Positions 54,008 to 63,405 of a stretch of 64,000 bases of DNA are shown here, one piece after another. Numbering within the stretch: position 1 is the stretch's first letter; each line of letters begins with the position of its first letter. The DNA comes from Cryobacterium breve (GTDB lineage: Bacteria; Actinomycetota; Actinomycetes; Actinomycetales; Microbacteriaceae), in assembly GCF_004402375.1 (NCBI RefSeq), contig NZ_SOGJ01000022.1, positions 87,504-151,503 of the forward strand, in the 5' to 3' direction. Made by a program: the position numbers and the translations under genes. A model generated the notes under the pieces. The model did not search any database, had not been told where the DNA came from, and saw nothing but the letters and a program-made list of their open reading frames with translations.

Positions 54008-55239
54008 GAGAGTCCTTCGGTGGTCGGCGGAACACGGGCGGAATTTGGGGCCGGTACGGGGGCTCGCCCTGGGACAACGGTCGGGGCGAGCCAGTCGGCG
54101 CCGGCGTGCTCGCCCAGCCGCGGAGGGCAGAGGCGGTACGCGGGCGGGAGGCCGGCGAGGTGGATGGGATTGGCAACCTGGCGGCTGCTGCGGCCCGCTC
54201 GATCGAGTTCGACCACCGGGTCGAGCCCGAGCGCGGAGGCGAAAGTGAACGCCTCGTCGAGGGAGTTGACCAGGCCGGCCGGCACGCCGGCATCCGTCAA
54301 AACGCTCACCCAGTGCGCGGCAGGCTCGGGGCGGAGCAGGTCTTCGAGCACGGTCTTGAGCAGCGCCCGATGGCGCACCCGGTCGACGTTGCCGAGAAAA
54401 CGGTCATCGTCGGCGAGCCGGGGCGCCCCGAGTAACCGCACGAGAGTGCGGAACTGGCGGTCGGTGCCCACGGCGATCACCAGCGGCCGGTCTGCGGCGT
54501 CGAAGAGTTCGTAGGGGGCGATACTCGGGTGCGCGTTGCCCAGCCGGCCCGGCGACTGCCCGGTTGCGAGCGTGCCGGCGGCCTGGTTGGTCAGCGCCGA
54601 GAGCAGGGTGGTCAGCAGGTCCACCTCCACCCGGTGGCCGGGGGCCGCGCCGGCGCCGGCGGCGTCGCGCGCATGCAGAGCGAGCAGGATGCCGCTGAGC
54701 GCGTTGAGCCCGGACAGCACGTCAACGAGGGCCACCCCCACCTTGCTCGGCTCGTCGTCCGGGCGCCCGGTGACGCTCATCAGCCCGCCGACCGCCTGCA
54801 CGAGCAGGTCGTACCCAGGCAGGCGCGCGCCCGCGCCCGCGCCGAATCCGGTGATCGAGCAGTAAACGACCCGCGGATTCGCGGCCGCCACCTGCTCGAA
54901 GCCCAGTGCGAAGCGGTCCATCACGCCCGGCCGGAAGTTCTCCACCACGACATCAGCGGTCTCCGCGAGGCGCCGGGCCACGGCCAGGCCGGCGCCGGTA
55001 CCCAGGTCGCAGACAACGCTTCGCTTATTGCGGTTGACCGAACCGAAGTAGGTCGACTCGCCCTGCGCATCCACCGGGGGCCGCCACTGGCGGGTGTCGT
55101 CGCCGGACGGGCTCTCGATCTTGATCACGTCAGCGCCGAAGTCGGCGAGCATCATTGTGGCGTAGGGCCCGGCCAGCACTCGCGAGAAATCGGCGACACG
55201 CAGGCCCGCCAGGGGCTGCGCGGTTTTGTCCTGCGGCAC
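54004..55239 (-). CDS. class III CoA-transferase (CaiB/BaiF family)
   Basis: This 411-residue family III CoA-transferase has the PLAGLRVADFSRVLAGPYATMMLADFGADVIKIE start, NRNKRSV, VVENFRPGVMDRFALG (catalytic Asp-equivalent region), YCSITGFG and DLLVQAVGGLMSVTG. Paired with a glutaryl-CoA-dehydrogenase-like gene, it probably activates glutarate using succinyl-CoA. The last 40 residues are Pro-rich and less typical. Divergent from the APC permease. Confidence 0.9.
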   Translation of the reverse strand: MPQDKTAQPLAGLRVADFSRVLAGPYATMMLADFGADVIKIESPSGDDTRQWRPPVDAQGESTYFGSVNRNKRSVVCDLGTGAGLAVARRLAETADVVVENFRPGVMDRFALGFEQVAAANPRVVYCSITGFGAGAGARLPGYDLLVQAVGGLMSVTGRPDDEPSKVGVALVDVLSGLNALSGILLALHARDAAGAGAAPGHRVEVDLLTTLLSALTNQAAGTLATGQSPGRLGNAHPSIAPYELFDAADRPLVIAVGTDRQFRTLVRLLGAPRLADDDRFLGNVDRVRHRALLKTVLEDLLRPEPAAHWVSVLTDAGVPAGLVNSLDEAFTFASALGLDPVVELDRAGRSSRQVANPIHLAGLPPAYRLCPPRLGEHAGADWLAPTVVPGRAPVPAPNSARVPPTTEGLS

Positions 55240-55507
55240 GACCTACCCCCTGTCCCCGTCGACTCGACCAGGGGCTTCGCCGGTGGTCGCTGTATATCGA
55301 GTCTACCGGCCGCCTGCTGGCCCTGGCACGGCCTGGCGTGCGGGCACGGGCGCTGCTGCCGTTGCGGTCGAGAGTTCCCATTCCCCGGGTCGCTCTCGAC
55401 CGGAACGGCGCTTGGCACGGAAAGATCGCTTCGGTCCTATGCCTGCGCCCGCGCGCAGCACTATGTTGAGCACATTCTCGATCTCCGGCTCGATCGGAAA
55501 GGTCCCC

Positions 55508-57052
55508 ATGTCTTCGAACGCGTCACCCCACAGAAAGGGGCTCGGCGACGCCGAGCACCTCAAGGCCCTCGGCTACGAGGACTCTTTCCACCGTTCCATG
55601 TCGCTCTGGGGCAACTTCGCCTTGGGCTTCACCTACCTCTCTCCCCTCGTGGGCGTTTACTCGCTCTTCGCCCTTGCCCTGAGCACGGGCGGGCCACCCT
55701 CCATCTTCTGGCTGGTCATCGTGGGTACCGGGCAACTGCTCGTTGCCCTGGTCTTCGGGGAGGTGGTCTCCCAGTATCCGATCGCGGGCGGCATCTACCC
55801 GTGGACCCGGCGCCTCTGGGGCAAGCGGTACGCCTGGCTGGCCGCCTGGGTCTACGTCTGGGCGATGCTCGTCACGATCACCGCCGTCGCGGAATTCGGC
55901 AGCGGCTTCCTCGGCAGCCTGATCAACGCCCCCGTGACGAAAGAGGTGACCCTCGGCCTCTCGGCGCTGTTCCTCGTGGTCGCGTTCGCATTCAACTTCT
56001 CCGGCACGAAGATGCTGGCCCGAGTTGCCCGGATCGGCCTCGCCGCCGAACTAGTCGGTGTGATCGGTCTCGGCCTCTACCTGCTCGTCTTCCAGCGCAA
56101 GCAGGAGTTCGGCATCTTCTTCGACACCATGGGTGTCGAAGGCGACGCCGGCTACGCCACGGCGTTCCTCGGCGCTGCCCTTGCCGGCCTGTTCCTGTTC
56201 TACGGATTCGAGGCGTGCGGGGATGTCGCCGAGGAGGTGCCGAACCCGGCCACAGGCGTCCCCCGGGCCATGATCCTCACCATCCTGGTGGGTGGGGTTT
56301 CCGCCCTCTTCTCGTTCGGCGGGTATGTTCTGGCCGCACCGGACCTGCAGGCCGTCGTCGACGGCAACGACGTGGACCCGATCCCCGCTATCCTCGACGC
56401 CACCCTCGGCACGGTCGGCGCCAACCTGTTCCTGGTCGTCGCGATCACGGCATTCCTGTCCTGTGTGCTCAGCCTGCAGGCCGCGGCGAGCCGGCTTCTG
56501 TTCTCGTTCGCCCGGGACGGCATGATCCCAGGCCACGCCTGGCTGGGCCGGGTCTCCCCGCGCACAGCCGTCCCCGTCAACGCGCTGATCGTGGCCTCCA
56601 CGATTCCTCTGCTGCTCTGCCTCCTGATCTACGGTGGCGGCAGCACGATCCTGACCCAGATCACGGCATTCGCCGTGCTCGGCATCTACGTCGCGTTCCA
56701 GGCCGTGGTGCTCGCGGCGCTCCGCCAGCGCATCAAGGGCTGGCGGCCGGCCGGACCGTTCAGCCTCGGAGCGCTCGGATTCGTCGTCAACGTGATCGCC
56801 CTCGCCTACGGGATCTTCGCCATGGTCCTGCTGGCCCGGCCTGGCACGACCGGGGTGTTCCTCGACGACTGGATCGTGCTGATCGGGCTGGGGGTGGTGA
56901 TGGGGAGCGGACTGCTCTACCTCTTCATCGCCCAGCCGCACAGCGCCTCGCATCAGCCGGAGGGCGACGCGATCGCCGTCGCGGCCATGCTCCGCGCACA
57001 TCCGCACAACGCCGAGCGCACGGATGTCCGCCCCACCTCCGCCAGCGACTGA
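55508..57052 (+). CDS. APC-superfamily amino acid/amine permease
   Basis: This 514-residue membrane protein has 12 predicted helices. It shows the APC signature GNFALGFTYLSPLVGVYSLF, VVSQYPIAGGIYPWTRRLWGKRYAWLAAWVY, FYGFEACGDVAEEVPNPATGVPRAMI and LQAAASRLLFSFARDGMIP. It resembles the AAT/GABA-permease branch taking up amino acids or amines. ATG 55508 has GGAAAGG 6 bases upstream. It is divergent from the CoA-transferase/dehydrogenase operon (268-base spacer, no clear operator seen). Confidence 0.92.
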   Translation: MSSNASPHRKGLGDAEHLKALGYEDSFHRSMSLWGNFALGFTYLSPLVGVYSLFALALSTGGPPSIFWLVIVGTGQLLVALVFGEVVSQYPIAGGIYPWTRRLWGKRYAWLAAWVYVWAMLVTITAVAEFGSGFLGSLINAPVTKEVTLGLSALFLVVAFAFNFSGTKMLARVARIGLAAELVGVIGLGLYLLVFQRKQEFGIFFDTMGVEGDAGYATAFLGAALAGLFLFYGFEACGDVAEEVPNPATGVPRAMILTILVGGVSALFSFGGYVLAAPDLQAVVDGNDVDPIPAILDATLGTVGANLFLVVAITAFLSCVLSLQAAASRLLFSFARDGMIPGHAWLGRVSPRTAVPVNALIVASTIPLLLCLLIYGGGSTILTQITAFAVLGIYVAFQAVVLAALRQRIKGWRPAGPFSLGALGFVVNVIALAYGIFAMVLLARPGTTGVFLDDWIVLIGLGVVMGSGLLYLFIAQPHSASHQPEGDAIAVAAMLRAHPHNAERTDVRPTSASD

Positions 57053-57092
57053 GCCTGCGCTCGGGCCGCGGCTCGGTCATCCCTGACGACGA

Positions 57093-57118
57093 AAGGGCCC
57101 GTCTTCTGACGGGCCCTT
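57093..57118. terminator. bidirectional terminator
   Basis: AAGGGCCCGTC-TTCT-GACGGGCCCTT is a perfect 11-bp stem with tetraloop, flanked by A and T runs, between the convergent APC permease and rplA genes. Confidence 0.88.
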
Positions 57119-57148
57119 CCTGGTGCGGCAAAACCGCGGTGAAACTGA

Positions 57149-57838
57149 CTAGATGCTGTTCACATCGAGCTGGATGCCGGGGCCGAACGTAGTCGAAACG
57201 GCACCCTTCATGATGTAGCGGCCCTTGGACGAGCTGGGCTTGAGGCGAACGATCTCCTCGAGAGCTGCGCTGATGTTCTCATTCAGCTGCTCGGCGGTGA
57301 AGGACGCCTTGCCGACGACGAACTGCACATTGGCGTGCTTGTCGACGCGGAACGCGATCTTTCCGCCCTTGATGTCGGACACGGCGCGCGCGACGTCAGG
57401 CGTCACGGTTCCGGTCTTCGGGTTCGGCATGAGGCCGCGCGGGCCGAGGACCTTACCGAGACGACCGACCTTGCCCATGAGCTCCGGGGTGGAGACGGCG
57501 GAGTCGAACGAGGTGTAGCCGGCGGCCACCTTTTCGATGAGCTCGTCGCCACCGACCTCGTCGGCGCCGGCAGCGATGGCTGCCTCGGCCGCGGGGCCCG
57601 TTGCGAAGACGATGACGCGGGCGGTGCGACCGGTGCCGTGGGGAAGGATCACGGTACCGCGAACCATCTGGTCAGCTTTGCGGGGGTCCACGCCGAGCTT
57701 GAGGGCTACTTCAACGGTCGAGTTGAAGTTCGCGGAACCGGTCTCCCGGGCCAGGGTGACGGCCTCGGTCGGGGTGTAGAACTTGTCGGCGTCGATCTTC
57801 TCGGCCGCGGCCCGGTAGGCCTTTGACTTCTGTGCCAT
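57149..57838 (-). CDS. rplA: 50S ribosomal protein L1
   Basis: This 229-residue L1 has [34 protein letters not shown], the conserved [19 protein letters not shown] and [23 protein letters not shown]. It binds 23S rRNA at the E-site stalk and can repress its own mRNA. Last gene of the secE-nusG-rplK-rplA cluster. Confidence 0.98.
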   Translation of the reverse strand: MAQKSKAYRAAAEKIDADKFYTPTEAVTLARETGSANFNSTVEVALKLGVDPRKADQMVRGTVILPHGTGRTARVIVFATGPAAEAAIAAGADEVGGDELIEKVAAGYTSFDSAVSTPELMGKVGRLGKVLGPRGLMPNPKTGTVTPDVARAVSDIKGGKIAFRVDKHANVQFVVGKASFTAEQLNENISAALEEIVRLKPSSSKGRYIMKGAVSTTFGPGIQLDVNSI

Positions 57839-57930
57839 GTTGAATCTCCTGTAAAACGAAATTGAGAGTGTGGTGCGAGCCTGGCGGGCTCTTCCACGTC
57901 GTGCTGGTGGCGGATGCCGGGTAAAGGTGG

Positions 57931-58362
57931 TTAGGCCTCGACCGTGATGCCCATGGAGCGGGCGGTGCCGGCGATGATCTTCGACGCAGCGTCGATGTCG
58001 TTGGCGTTGAGGTCAACCATCTTGGCCTCGGCGATTTCGCGAACCTGGGCCTTGGTGAGCTTGGCAACCTTGACGGTGTGCGGGGTGCCGCTGCCCTTCG
58101 CGACGCCGGCTGCCTTCTTGATGAGCTCCGCCGCCGGCGGGGTCTTCAGGATGAAAGTGAATGAACGGTCGTCGTAGACGGTGATTTCCACCGGGATGAC
58201 GTTGCCGCGCTGTGATTCCGTCTGAGCGTTGTACGCCTTGCAGAATTCCATGATGTTGACGCCGTGCTGACCCAGTGCCGGCCCGATGGGCGGTGCGGGG
58301 TTGGCGGCGCCGGCCTTGATCTGAAGCTTGATCAGACCAGTTACCTTCTTCTTCGGTGCCAT
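57931..58362 (-). CDS. rplK: 50S ribosomal protein L11
   Basis: This 143-residue L11 has the proline-rich [36 protein letters not shown]-terminal domain. The RNA-binding C-terminal domain is [51 protein letters not shown]. Part of the GTPase-associated centre; it lies 92 bases before rplA. Confidence 0.98.
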   Translation of the reverse strand: MAPKKKVTGLIKLQIKAGAANPAPPIGPALGQHGVNIMEFCKAYNAQTESQRGNVIPVEITVYDDRSFTFILKTPPAAELIKKAAGVAKGSGTPHTVKVAKLTKAQVREIAEAKMVDLNANDIDAASKIIAGTARSMGITVEA

Positions 58363-58495
58363 TGTTCTTCCTTACTTTGTAATGACGAGCAGCCAGGGGC
58401 CGCTCTCCCGGTGGCCCGGACGGGCCCCGGTGAACTTAAAACTGGGGGGTGTTAGACGGAGCAACGGTGCTAAGCGGCTCGCGGCGTTGAGCGGA

Positions 58496-59455
58496 TCAGA
58501 GCTTGGTGACCTGATCGAAGCTGAGCTCCACGGGGGTCTCGCGCTCGAAGAGGGAAACCAGCACGATGAGCTTGCCGCTCTCCGCCTTGATTTCGCTGAT
58601 CGATCCGGGCAGGCCCGCGAACGAACCTTCCTTGATCGTGATCGTCTCGCCGATCTCATAGTCGATTTCGGCCGGGAGGGCGCGGGTCGGAACCTTGCCG
58701 CCGTGTCCGCCGGTCTTAGCGGTGGGGACATCCTGAATCTCGACGAGGCTCTTCAGCATGCCGAAGGCCTCCTCGAAGCGCAGCGGCGTGGGGTTGTGCG
58801 CGTTGCCGACGAAGCCGGTGACGCCGGGCGTGTGACGCACGACGGACCAGCTGTCTTCATTGAGGTCCATGCGAACCAGCACGTAGCCGGGAATGCGCAC
58901 GCGGGTGACCATCTTGCGCTGGCCGTTCTTGATCTCGACGACGTCTTCCATCGGAACCTCGACCTGGTAGATGAAATCTTCCATGGCCATCGACTGCTTG
59001 CGGTTCTCGATGTTCGACTTCACGCGGCGCTCGAAGCCGGCGTAGGAGTGGATGACGAACCACTTGCCGGGCTGGAAGCGCAGTTCCTTGCGGAACTCCT
59101 CGTAGGGGTCTTCGGGGGTCTCGTCCTCGGCGGGCTCGACAGCAGCATCCGTTGCCTCTTCGTCTTCGACGGCTTCGACGGCGGCCTCAGCCTCGTCGGC
59201 GGAGTCGATGTCGAGGGCGTCGTCGACGAGAGCGTCGGCAGCCGGGTCAGCGGATTCGGCCAGCGCGTCGAGCGCGGCGTCGAGGTTGACTTCCACGCCC
59301 ACGTTCGGGTCGAACACGTGCACGGCGACCTGCTCGGCGGCCTCCACGGACTCTTCTGCGGCGGCGAGAGTGTTGCCCTCCTGCGCCTCGTCATCGGTGG
59401 AGGACTGCTCGGCGGCGGTGGCCCAGTCGACGTCGTCGCGATTCGTGTCAGTCAC
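58496..59455 (-). CDS. nusG: transcription elongation/antitermination factor NusG
   Basis: This 319-residue NusG has an acidic, Ala/Glu/Asp-rich N-terminal extension of about 130 residues, as in many actinobacteria. The NGN domain follows ([38 protein letters not shown] ... [29 protein letters not shown]). The C-terminal KOW domain is [48 protein letters not shown]. It binds RNA polymerase and couples it to ribosomes or Rho. Confidence 0.97.
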   Translation of the reverse strand: MTDTNRDDVDWATAAEQSSTDDEAQEGNTLAAAEESVEAAEQVAVHVFDPNVGVEVNLDAALDALAESADPAADALVDDALDIDSADEAEAAVEAVEDEEATDAAVEPAEDETPEDPYEEFRKELRFQPGKWFVIHSYAGFERRVKSNIENRKQSMAMEDFIYQVEVPMEDVVEIKNGQRKMVTRVRIPGYVLVRMDLNEDSWSVVRHTPGVTGFVGNAHNPTPLRFEEAFGMLKSLVEIQDVPTAKTGGHGGKVPTRALPAEIDYEIGETITIKEGSFAGLPGSISEIKAESGKLIVLVSLFERETPVELSFDQVTKL

Positions 59456-59590
59456 TAAATTTCAATCCTTTTCTATTGCATGGGCACGAGATCGTGGCCC
59501 AAACAGCGTTTGCCATGAATTTTGCAGTGACTCTTCTTCACTGGTGTGTGGCCACGACCGCTTGATGCGAGCCTGGCTACGGAAGCTGCC

Positions 59591-59866
59591 TTATCCGCCC
59601 GGCGTTCCGAACACATAGGTGACGACGAGTGCGAACACCCAGTCGAAAGCGGAAACGATGGCCATCATGATGACGACGAACACCAGCACGACTCCCGTGT
59701 AACTCAGGAGCTCCTTGCGGGTGGGAGTGACAACCTTGCGGAGTTCCGCCATGACCTGCTTGATGAACAGGGACATCCGAGCGAAAGGACCGCGCTTGGA
59801 ATCGCGCGCTATCTTCGCGTTCGCGACGATTTCCTCACTGGGTTCGTCGACAACTTTTCGGGCCAC
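59591..59866 (-). CDS. secE: preprotein translocase subunit SecE
   Basis: This roughly 91-residue SecE has the amphipathic helix [56 protein letters not shown] with one transmembrane segment at the C-terminus. The N-terminal GTG 59866 has GAAAGG 9 bases upstream. It stabilises SecY. It stands between tRNA-Trp and nusG, the standard order. Confidence 0.95.
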   Translation of the reverse strand: MARKVVDEPSEEIVANAKIARDSKRGPFARMSLFIKQVMAELRKVVTPTRKELLSYTGVVLVFVVIMMAIVSAFDWVFALVVTYVFGTPGG

Positions 59867-59908
59867 CTGATTACACCTTTCATGTGCCGACGGAATGCCA
59901 CCGACTTG

Positions 59909-59981
59909 CAGGGCGGACAGGACTCGAACCTGCAACCTGCGGTTTTGGAGACCGCTGCTCTACCAATTGAGCCACCACCCT
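59909..59981 (-). tRNA. tRNA-Trp (anticodon CCA)
   Basis: The 73-base cloverleaf has acceptor AGGGTGG/CCGCCCT with discriminator G, a D-arm with GGCTCAATTGGTAGAGC, anticodon stem-loop GCGGTCTCCAAAACCGC (CCA) and T-arm GCAGGTTCGAGTCCTGT. CCA is not encoded. It lies directly upstream of secE, the usual arrangement. Confidence 0.97.
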
Positions 59982-60151
59982 ATGGAACGAATTCAGACTA
60001 CATCGTCGTGCACACTCCCGAAAATGAACCACGAAGTGGGCGCAAAAAAGCATGGCAGAATTCAATTACCTCGACGAGTCTAGGTCACGGGGCGGCCACT
60101 GTAAAGCTGGGGCAGCTCCACCAGATGGAGGTAGCCCCGTATGCTCGAAGC

Positions 60152-61354
60152 GTGGCTCACGAACTGAAGCGAATCTCTGCCCGTATCGGCTCCATTGCGG
60201 AGTCGGCGACCCTCAAGGTTGACGGCAAGGCCAAGGCCTTACAGGCCGCCGGCCGACCGGTTATCAGTTTCGCCGCGGGCGAGCCTGATTTTCCCACCCC
60301 TGAGCACATCGTCGAGGCCGCCCTGGTGGCGGTCCGTGACCCGAAGAACCACCGGTACACCCCGGCGGCCGGGCTTCCAGAGCTGCGCGAGGCCATCGCG
60401 GCCAAGACGCTTTGCGACAGCGGCCTCCAGATCTCTCCCAGTCAGGTCGTCGTCACCAACGGTGGCAAGCAGGCCGTGTACCAGGCCTTCGCAACGCTGC
60501 TCGACCCGGGCGACGAGGTCCTCGTTCCGACACCGTACTGGACCACTTACCCGGAGTCCATCCGCCTGGCCGGCGGGGTACAGGTCGACGTCTTCGCCGG
60601 CAGCGACCAGAACTACCTCGTCACCGTCGAACAGCTCGAAGCGGCGCGCACGCCCCGCACCAAGGTGCTGCTGTTCGTGTCACCGTCCAACCCCACGGGT
60701 TCCGTCTATTCGCCCGAGCAGACTGCGGCCATCGGCAACTGGGCCGAGGAACACGGCCTCTGGATCATCAGCGACGAGATCTACCAGAACCTCACCTATG
60801 ACGGCGTGCGCGCCACGTCGATCGTGGAGGCCGTGCCCGCTCTGGCTGACCGCACCATCCTGGTCAACGGCGTCGCCAAGACCTACGCCATGACGGGCTG
60901 GCGCCTGGGCTGGATGGTCGGCCCGCAGGATGCGATGAAGGCTGCCGCCAACCTGCAGTCGCACCTGTCCTCGAACGTGTCCAACATCTCACAGCGCGCC
61001 GGCATCGCGGCCCTCACCGGGCCTCAGGATGCCGCGCTCGCAATGCGGGACGCCTTCGACCGCCGCCGTAAGGTGATCGTCGCCGAGCTGAACAGGATCC
61101 CCGGCATCGTCGCGCCCACCCCGCAGGGTGCGTTCTACGTCTACCCCGACGTCACCGGCCTGCTCGGTCGCACCTGGGGCGGCGTCACCCCGACCACCTC
61201 CCTCGAGCTGGCCGACCTCATCCTGGACCAGGCCGAGGTTGCCGTCGTTCCCGGCGAGGCATTCGGTCCCAGCGGCTACCTGCGCTTCTCCTACGCGCTC
61301 GGTGACGCTGCCCTGGTCGAGGGTGTGCAGCGGCTGCAACGCCTCTTCGCGTAG
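60152..61354 (+). CDS. pyridoxal-phosphate aminotransferase, aspartate type (class I)
   Basis: This roughly 400-residue fold-type I enzyme begins [47 protein letters not shown], typical of AspC of the Ib subgroup. It has [61 protein letters not shown] and the PLP lysine in [17 protein letters not shown]. Probably makes aspartate from oxaloacetate and glutamate. GTG 60152 fits family length; ATG 60125 is the alternative. It is divergent from the tRNA-secE unit. Confidence 0.92.
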   Translation: MAHELKRISARIGSIAESATLKVDGKAKALQAAGRPVISFAAGEPDFPTPEHIVEAALVAVRDPKNHRYTPAAGLPELREAIAAKTLCDSGLQISPSQVVVTNGGKQAVYQAFATLLDPGDEVLVPTPYWTTYPESIRLAGGVQVDVFAGSDQNYLVTVEQLEAARTPRTKVLLFVSPSNPTGSVYSPEQTAAIGNWAEEHGLWIISDEIYQNLTYDGVRATSIVEAVPALADRTILVNGVAKTYAMTGWRLGWMVGPQDAMKAAANLQSHLSSNVSNISQRAGIAALTGPQDAALAMRDAFDRRRKVIVAELNRIPGIVAPTPQGAFYVYPDVTGLLGRTWGGVTPTTSLELADLILDQAEVAVVPGEAFGPSGYLRFSYALGDAALVEGVQRLQRLFA

Positions 61355-61486
61355 CGCGCCGCCCTGCCGCGTCGCCCCGCCGACGGTGCAGCGACAGCTG
61401 GAGTGGGTCAGTGCCTGCACCCCTCAAAGACGTCGTTTCGCGCGCGGTGCTTCCTCCTGGGGGGCAGGGCATGGGACCCTACTCTC

Positions 61487-62419
61487 ATGGAACTTTCTCC
61501 CCCGGTCGTGCGTGTGCGCAACCTGACCAAGTCCTACGGCAGCTTCGAAGCGATTCGCGGGATCAGCTTCGATATCGAGGCCGGTGAGACCTTCGCATTG
61601 CTCGGCCCGAACGGGGCCGGAAAAAGCACCGCGATCGAGATCCTGGAGGGCTACCGCGACCGAAGCTCCGGCGAGGTCAGCGTGCTCGGTGTCGACCCGC
61701 AGCGCGGCGGCCTGGCTTGGAAGTCACGCCTCGGCATCGTGCTGCAGTCCACCGGGGAGAGCGGCAACGTCACCGTCACCGAACAGCTCACCCACTTTGC
61801 CAGCCTCTATCCCCGACCGCGACGTGTGGCCGAAGTGATCGAGGCCGTGGGCCTGGAGACGAAGGCGAAGACCCGCATCAGCAAACTCTCCGGCGGGCAG
61901 CGGCGCCGCGTCGATGTTGCACTGGGCATCATCGGCCGACCCGAACTCCTATTCCTGGACGAGCCCACCACGGGCTTCGACCCCGAGGCACGGCACCAGT
62001 TCTGGGACCTCGTGCGCCACCTCAAGGCCGAGGGCACCACCATCCTGCTCACCACCCACTACCTCGACGAGGCAGCCCAACTCGGTGACCGGGCCGGCGT
62101 GATCAACGACGGCCTTCTGATCGACATTGGCGCCATCGGCGAGATCGGCGGGGCGGATGCGCGGGTGCCGCTCGTGCGCTGGCGCGACGCCTCCGGCGGA
62201 CTCCTGGAAAAGCGCACGCAGGAACCGGCGCGACTCGTGGCCGAGCTCGTGGCGGCATCCGGTGCCGAACCCGCAGACCTCGAGGTGATCCGGCCCAGCC
62301 TGGAGGATATCTACCTCGGTCTGGTGCGCGGCAGCAGGCCGGCCTCGGGTGCACCAGATGCACCGACCACGGCATCGGATGCGGCGACGCCCCGGAACGA
62401 CACGGAGGTGCTCGCATGA
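61487..62419 (+). CDS. ABC-2 exporter ATPase
   Basis: This 310-residue ATPase has Walker A GPNGAGKST, signature LSGGQRRRVDVALGIIG, Walker B LLFLDEPTTGFD and H-loop LLTTHYLDEA, all intact. The C-terminal tail is about 60 residues and Ala/Thr-rich. It is of the CcmA/DrrA export type (drug or lipid). ATG 61487. Its ATGA overlaps the permease start by 4 bases. Confidence 0.93.
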   Translation: MELSPPVVRVRNLTKSYGSFEAIRGISFDIEAGETFALLGPNGAGKSTAIEILEGYRDRSSGEVSVLGVDPQRGGLAWKSRLGIVLQSTGESGNVTVTEQLTHFASLYPRPRRVAEVIEAVGLETKAKTRISKLSGGQRRRVDVALGIIGRPELLFLDEPTTGFDPEARHQFWDLVRHLKAEGTTILLTTHYLDEAAQLGDRAGVINDGLLIDIGAIGEIGGADARVPLVRWRDASGGLLEKRTQEPARLVAELVAASGAEPADLEVIRPSLEDIYLGLVRGSRPASGAPDAPTTASDAATPRNDTEVLA

Positions 62420-63306
62420 GCCAGATTAAAACGCGCAGCAGCGGCGTGCAGGCGGCGGTGAGTGCCCCCCGCCACCGGCCGGCCACCGGACCGGCCACCG
62501 TGCTGCGGGTCGGCCTCTCCCGAATCGGCTACGAGACCCGCATCTACTTCCGCACCACGGACAGCGTGTTCTTCACCTTCCTGTTCCCGTTCATCATGCT
62601 GGCCATCTTCACGGCCGCGTTCGGGGCCTCCGGAAACATCGGCACCGCACCGGACGGCTCCGGAGGCATCAGTGTGGGCGCCTACTATCTGCCCGGGATG
62701 CTCGCCGCGGGAATGCTGCTCTCCGGGGTGCAGAATCTCGCCGTGGACATCGCCGGCGAGAAGGGCGACGGCACGCTCAAACGGCTCGGCGGCACCCCGC
62801 TCTCGCCGCTGAGCTACTTCCTGGGCAAGATCGGCCAGGTCCTGGTCACCGGGATCTTTCAGGCGGCCCTGCTGATGCTGGTCGCCCGAGTCCTGCTCGG
62901 CATCGACCTGCCGACCGCGCCGGAAAAATGGCTGACCTTCGCCTGGGTGTTCCTGCTGGGTGTCATCACGAGTGCGTTCCTCGGCATCGCACTCTCGTCG
63001 TTGCCGCGCTCCGGCAAGAGCGCTACGGCCGTTGTGATCCCGATCGTGCTCGTGCTGCAGTTCATTTCCGGGGTCTACCTGCAGTTCTACGTGCTGCCTG
63101 AATGGATGCAGAATCTCGCCAGCGTCTTCCCGCTGAAGTGGATGGCCCAGGGCATGCGTGGCGTATTCCTGCCCGACAGCTTCGCGAGCCTGGAGCAGAC
63201 CGGTTCCTGGGACTTCCCGCTGATCGCCCTGAACCTGGCCATCTGGCTGGTCGTGGGACTCGTGCTCAGCCGGGTAACATTCCGCTGGATCCGCAAGGAC
63301 ACCTAG
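62416..63306 (+). CDS. ABC-2 exporter permease
   Basis: This 296-residue membrane protein of the ABC-2 type has six predicted helices. Family-like segments are RIGYETRIYFRTTDSVFFTFLFPFIMLAIFTAAFG, GAYYLPGMLAAGMLLSGVQNLAVDIAGEKGDGTLKRLGGTPLSPLSYFLGKI and PLKWMAQGMRGVFLPD. It pairs with the upstream ATPase; the substrate is unknown. Confidence 0.92.
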   Translation: MSQIKTRSSGVQAAVSAPRHRPATGPATVLRVGLSRIGYETRIYFRTTDSVFFTFLFPFIMLAIFTAAFGASGNIGTAPDGSGGISVGAYYLPGMLAAGMLLSGVQNLAVDIAGEKGDGTLKRLGGTPLSPLSYFLGKIGQVLVTGIFQAALLMLVARVLLGIDLPTAPEKWLTFAWVFLLGVITSAFLGIALSSLPRSGKSATAVVIPIVLVLQFISGVYLQFYVLPEWMQNLASVFPLKWMAQGMRGVFLPDSFASLEQTGSWDFPLIALNLAIWLVVGLVLSRVTFRWIRKDT

Positions 63307-63405
63307 CCACCCGGCCCGGGGCATCCGTCGCAGTGCCCGGCCCTGCCCGGACCGGCATTGCCCGGCGGGATTGTCGGCGTGGTGCACCGCGAGCACACTG
63401 GCAGG

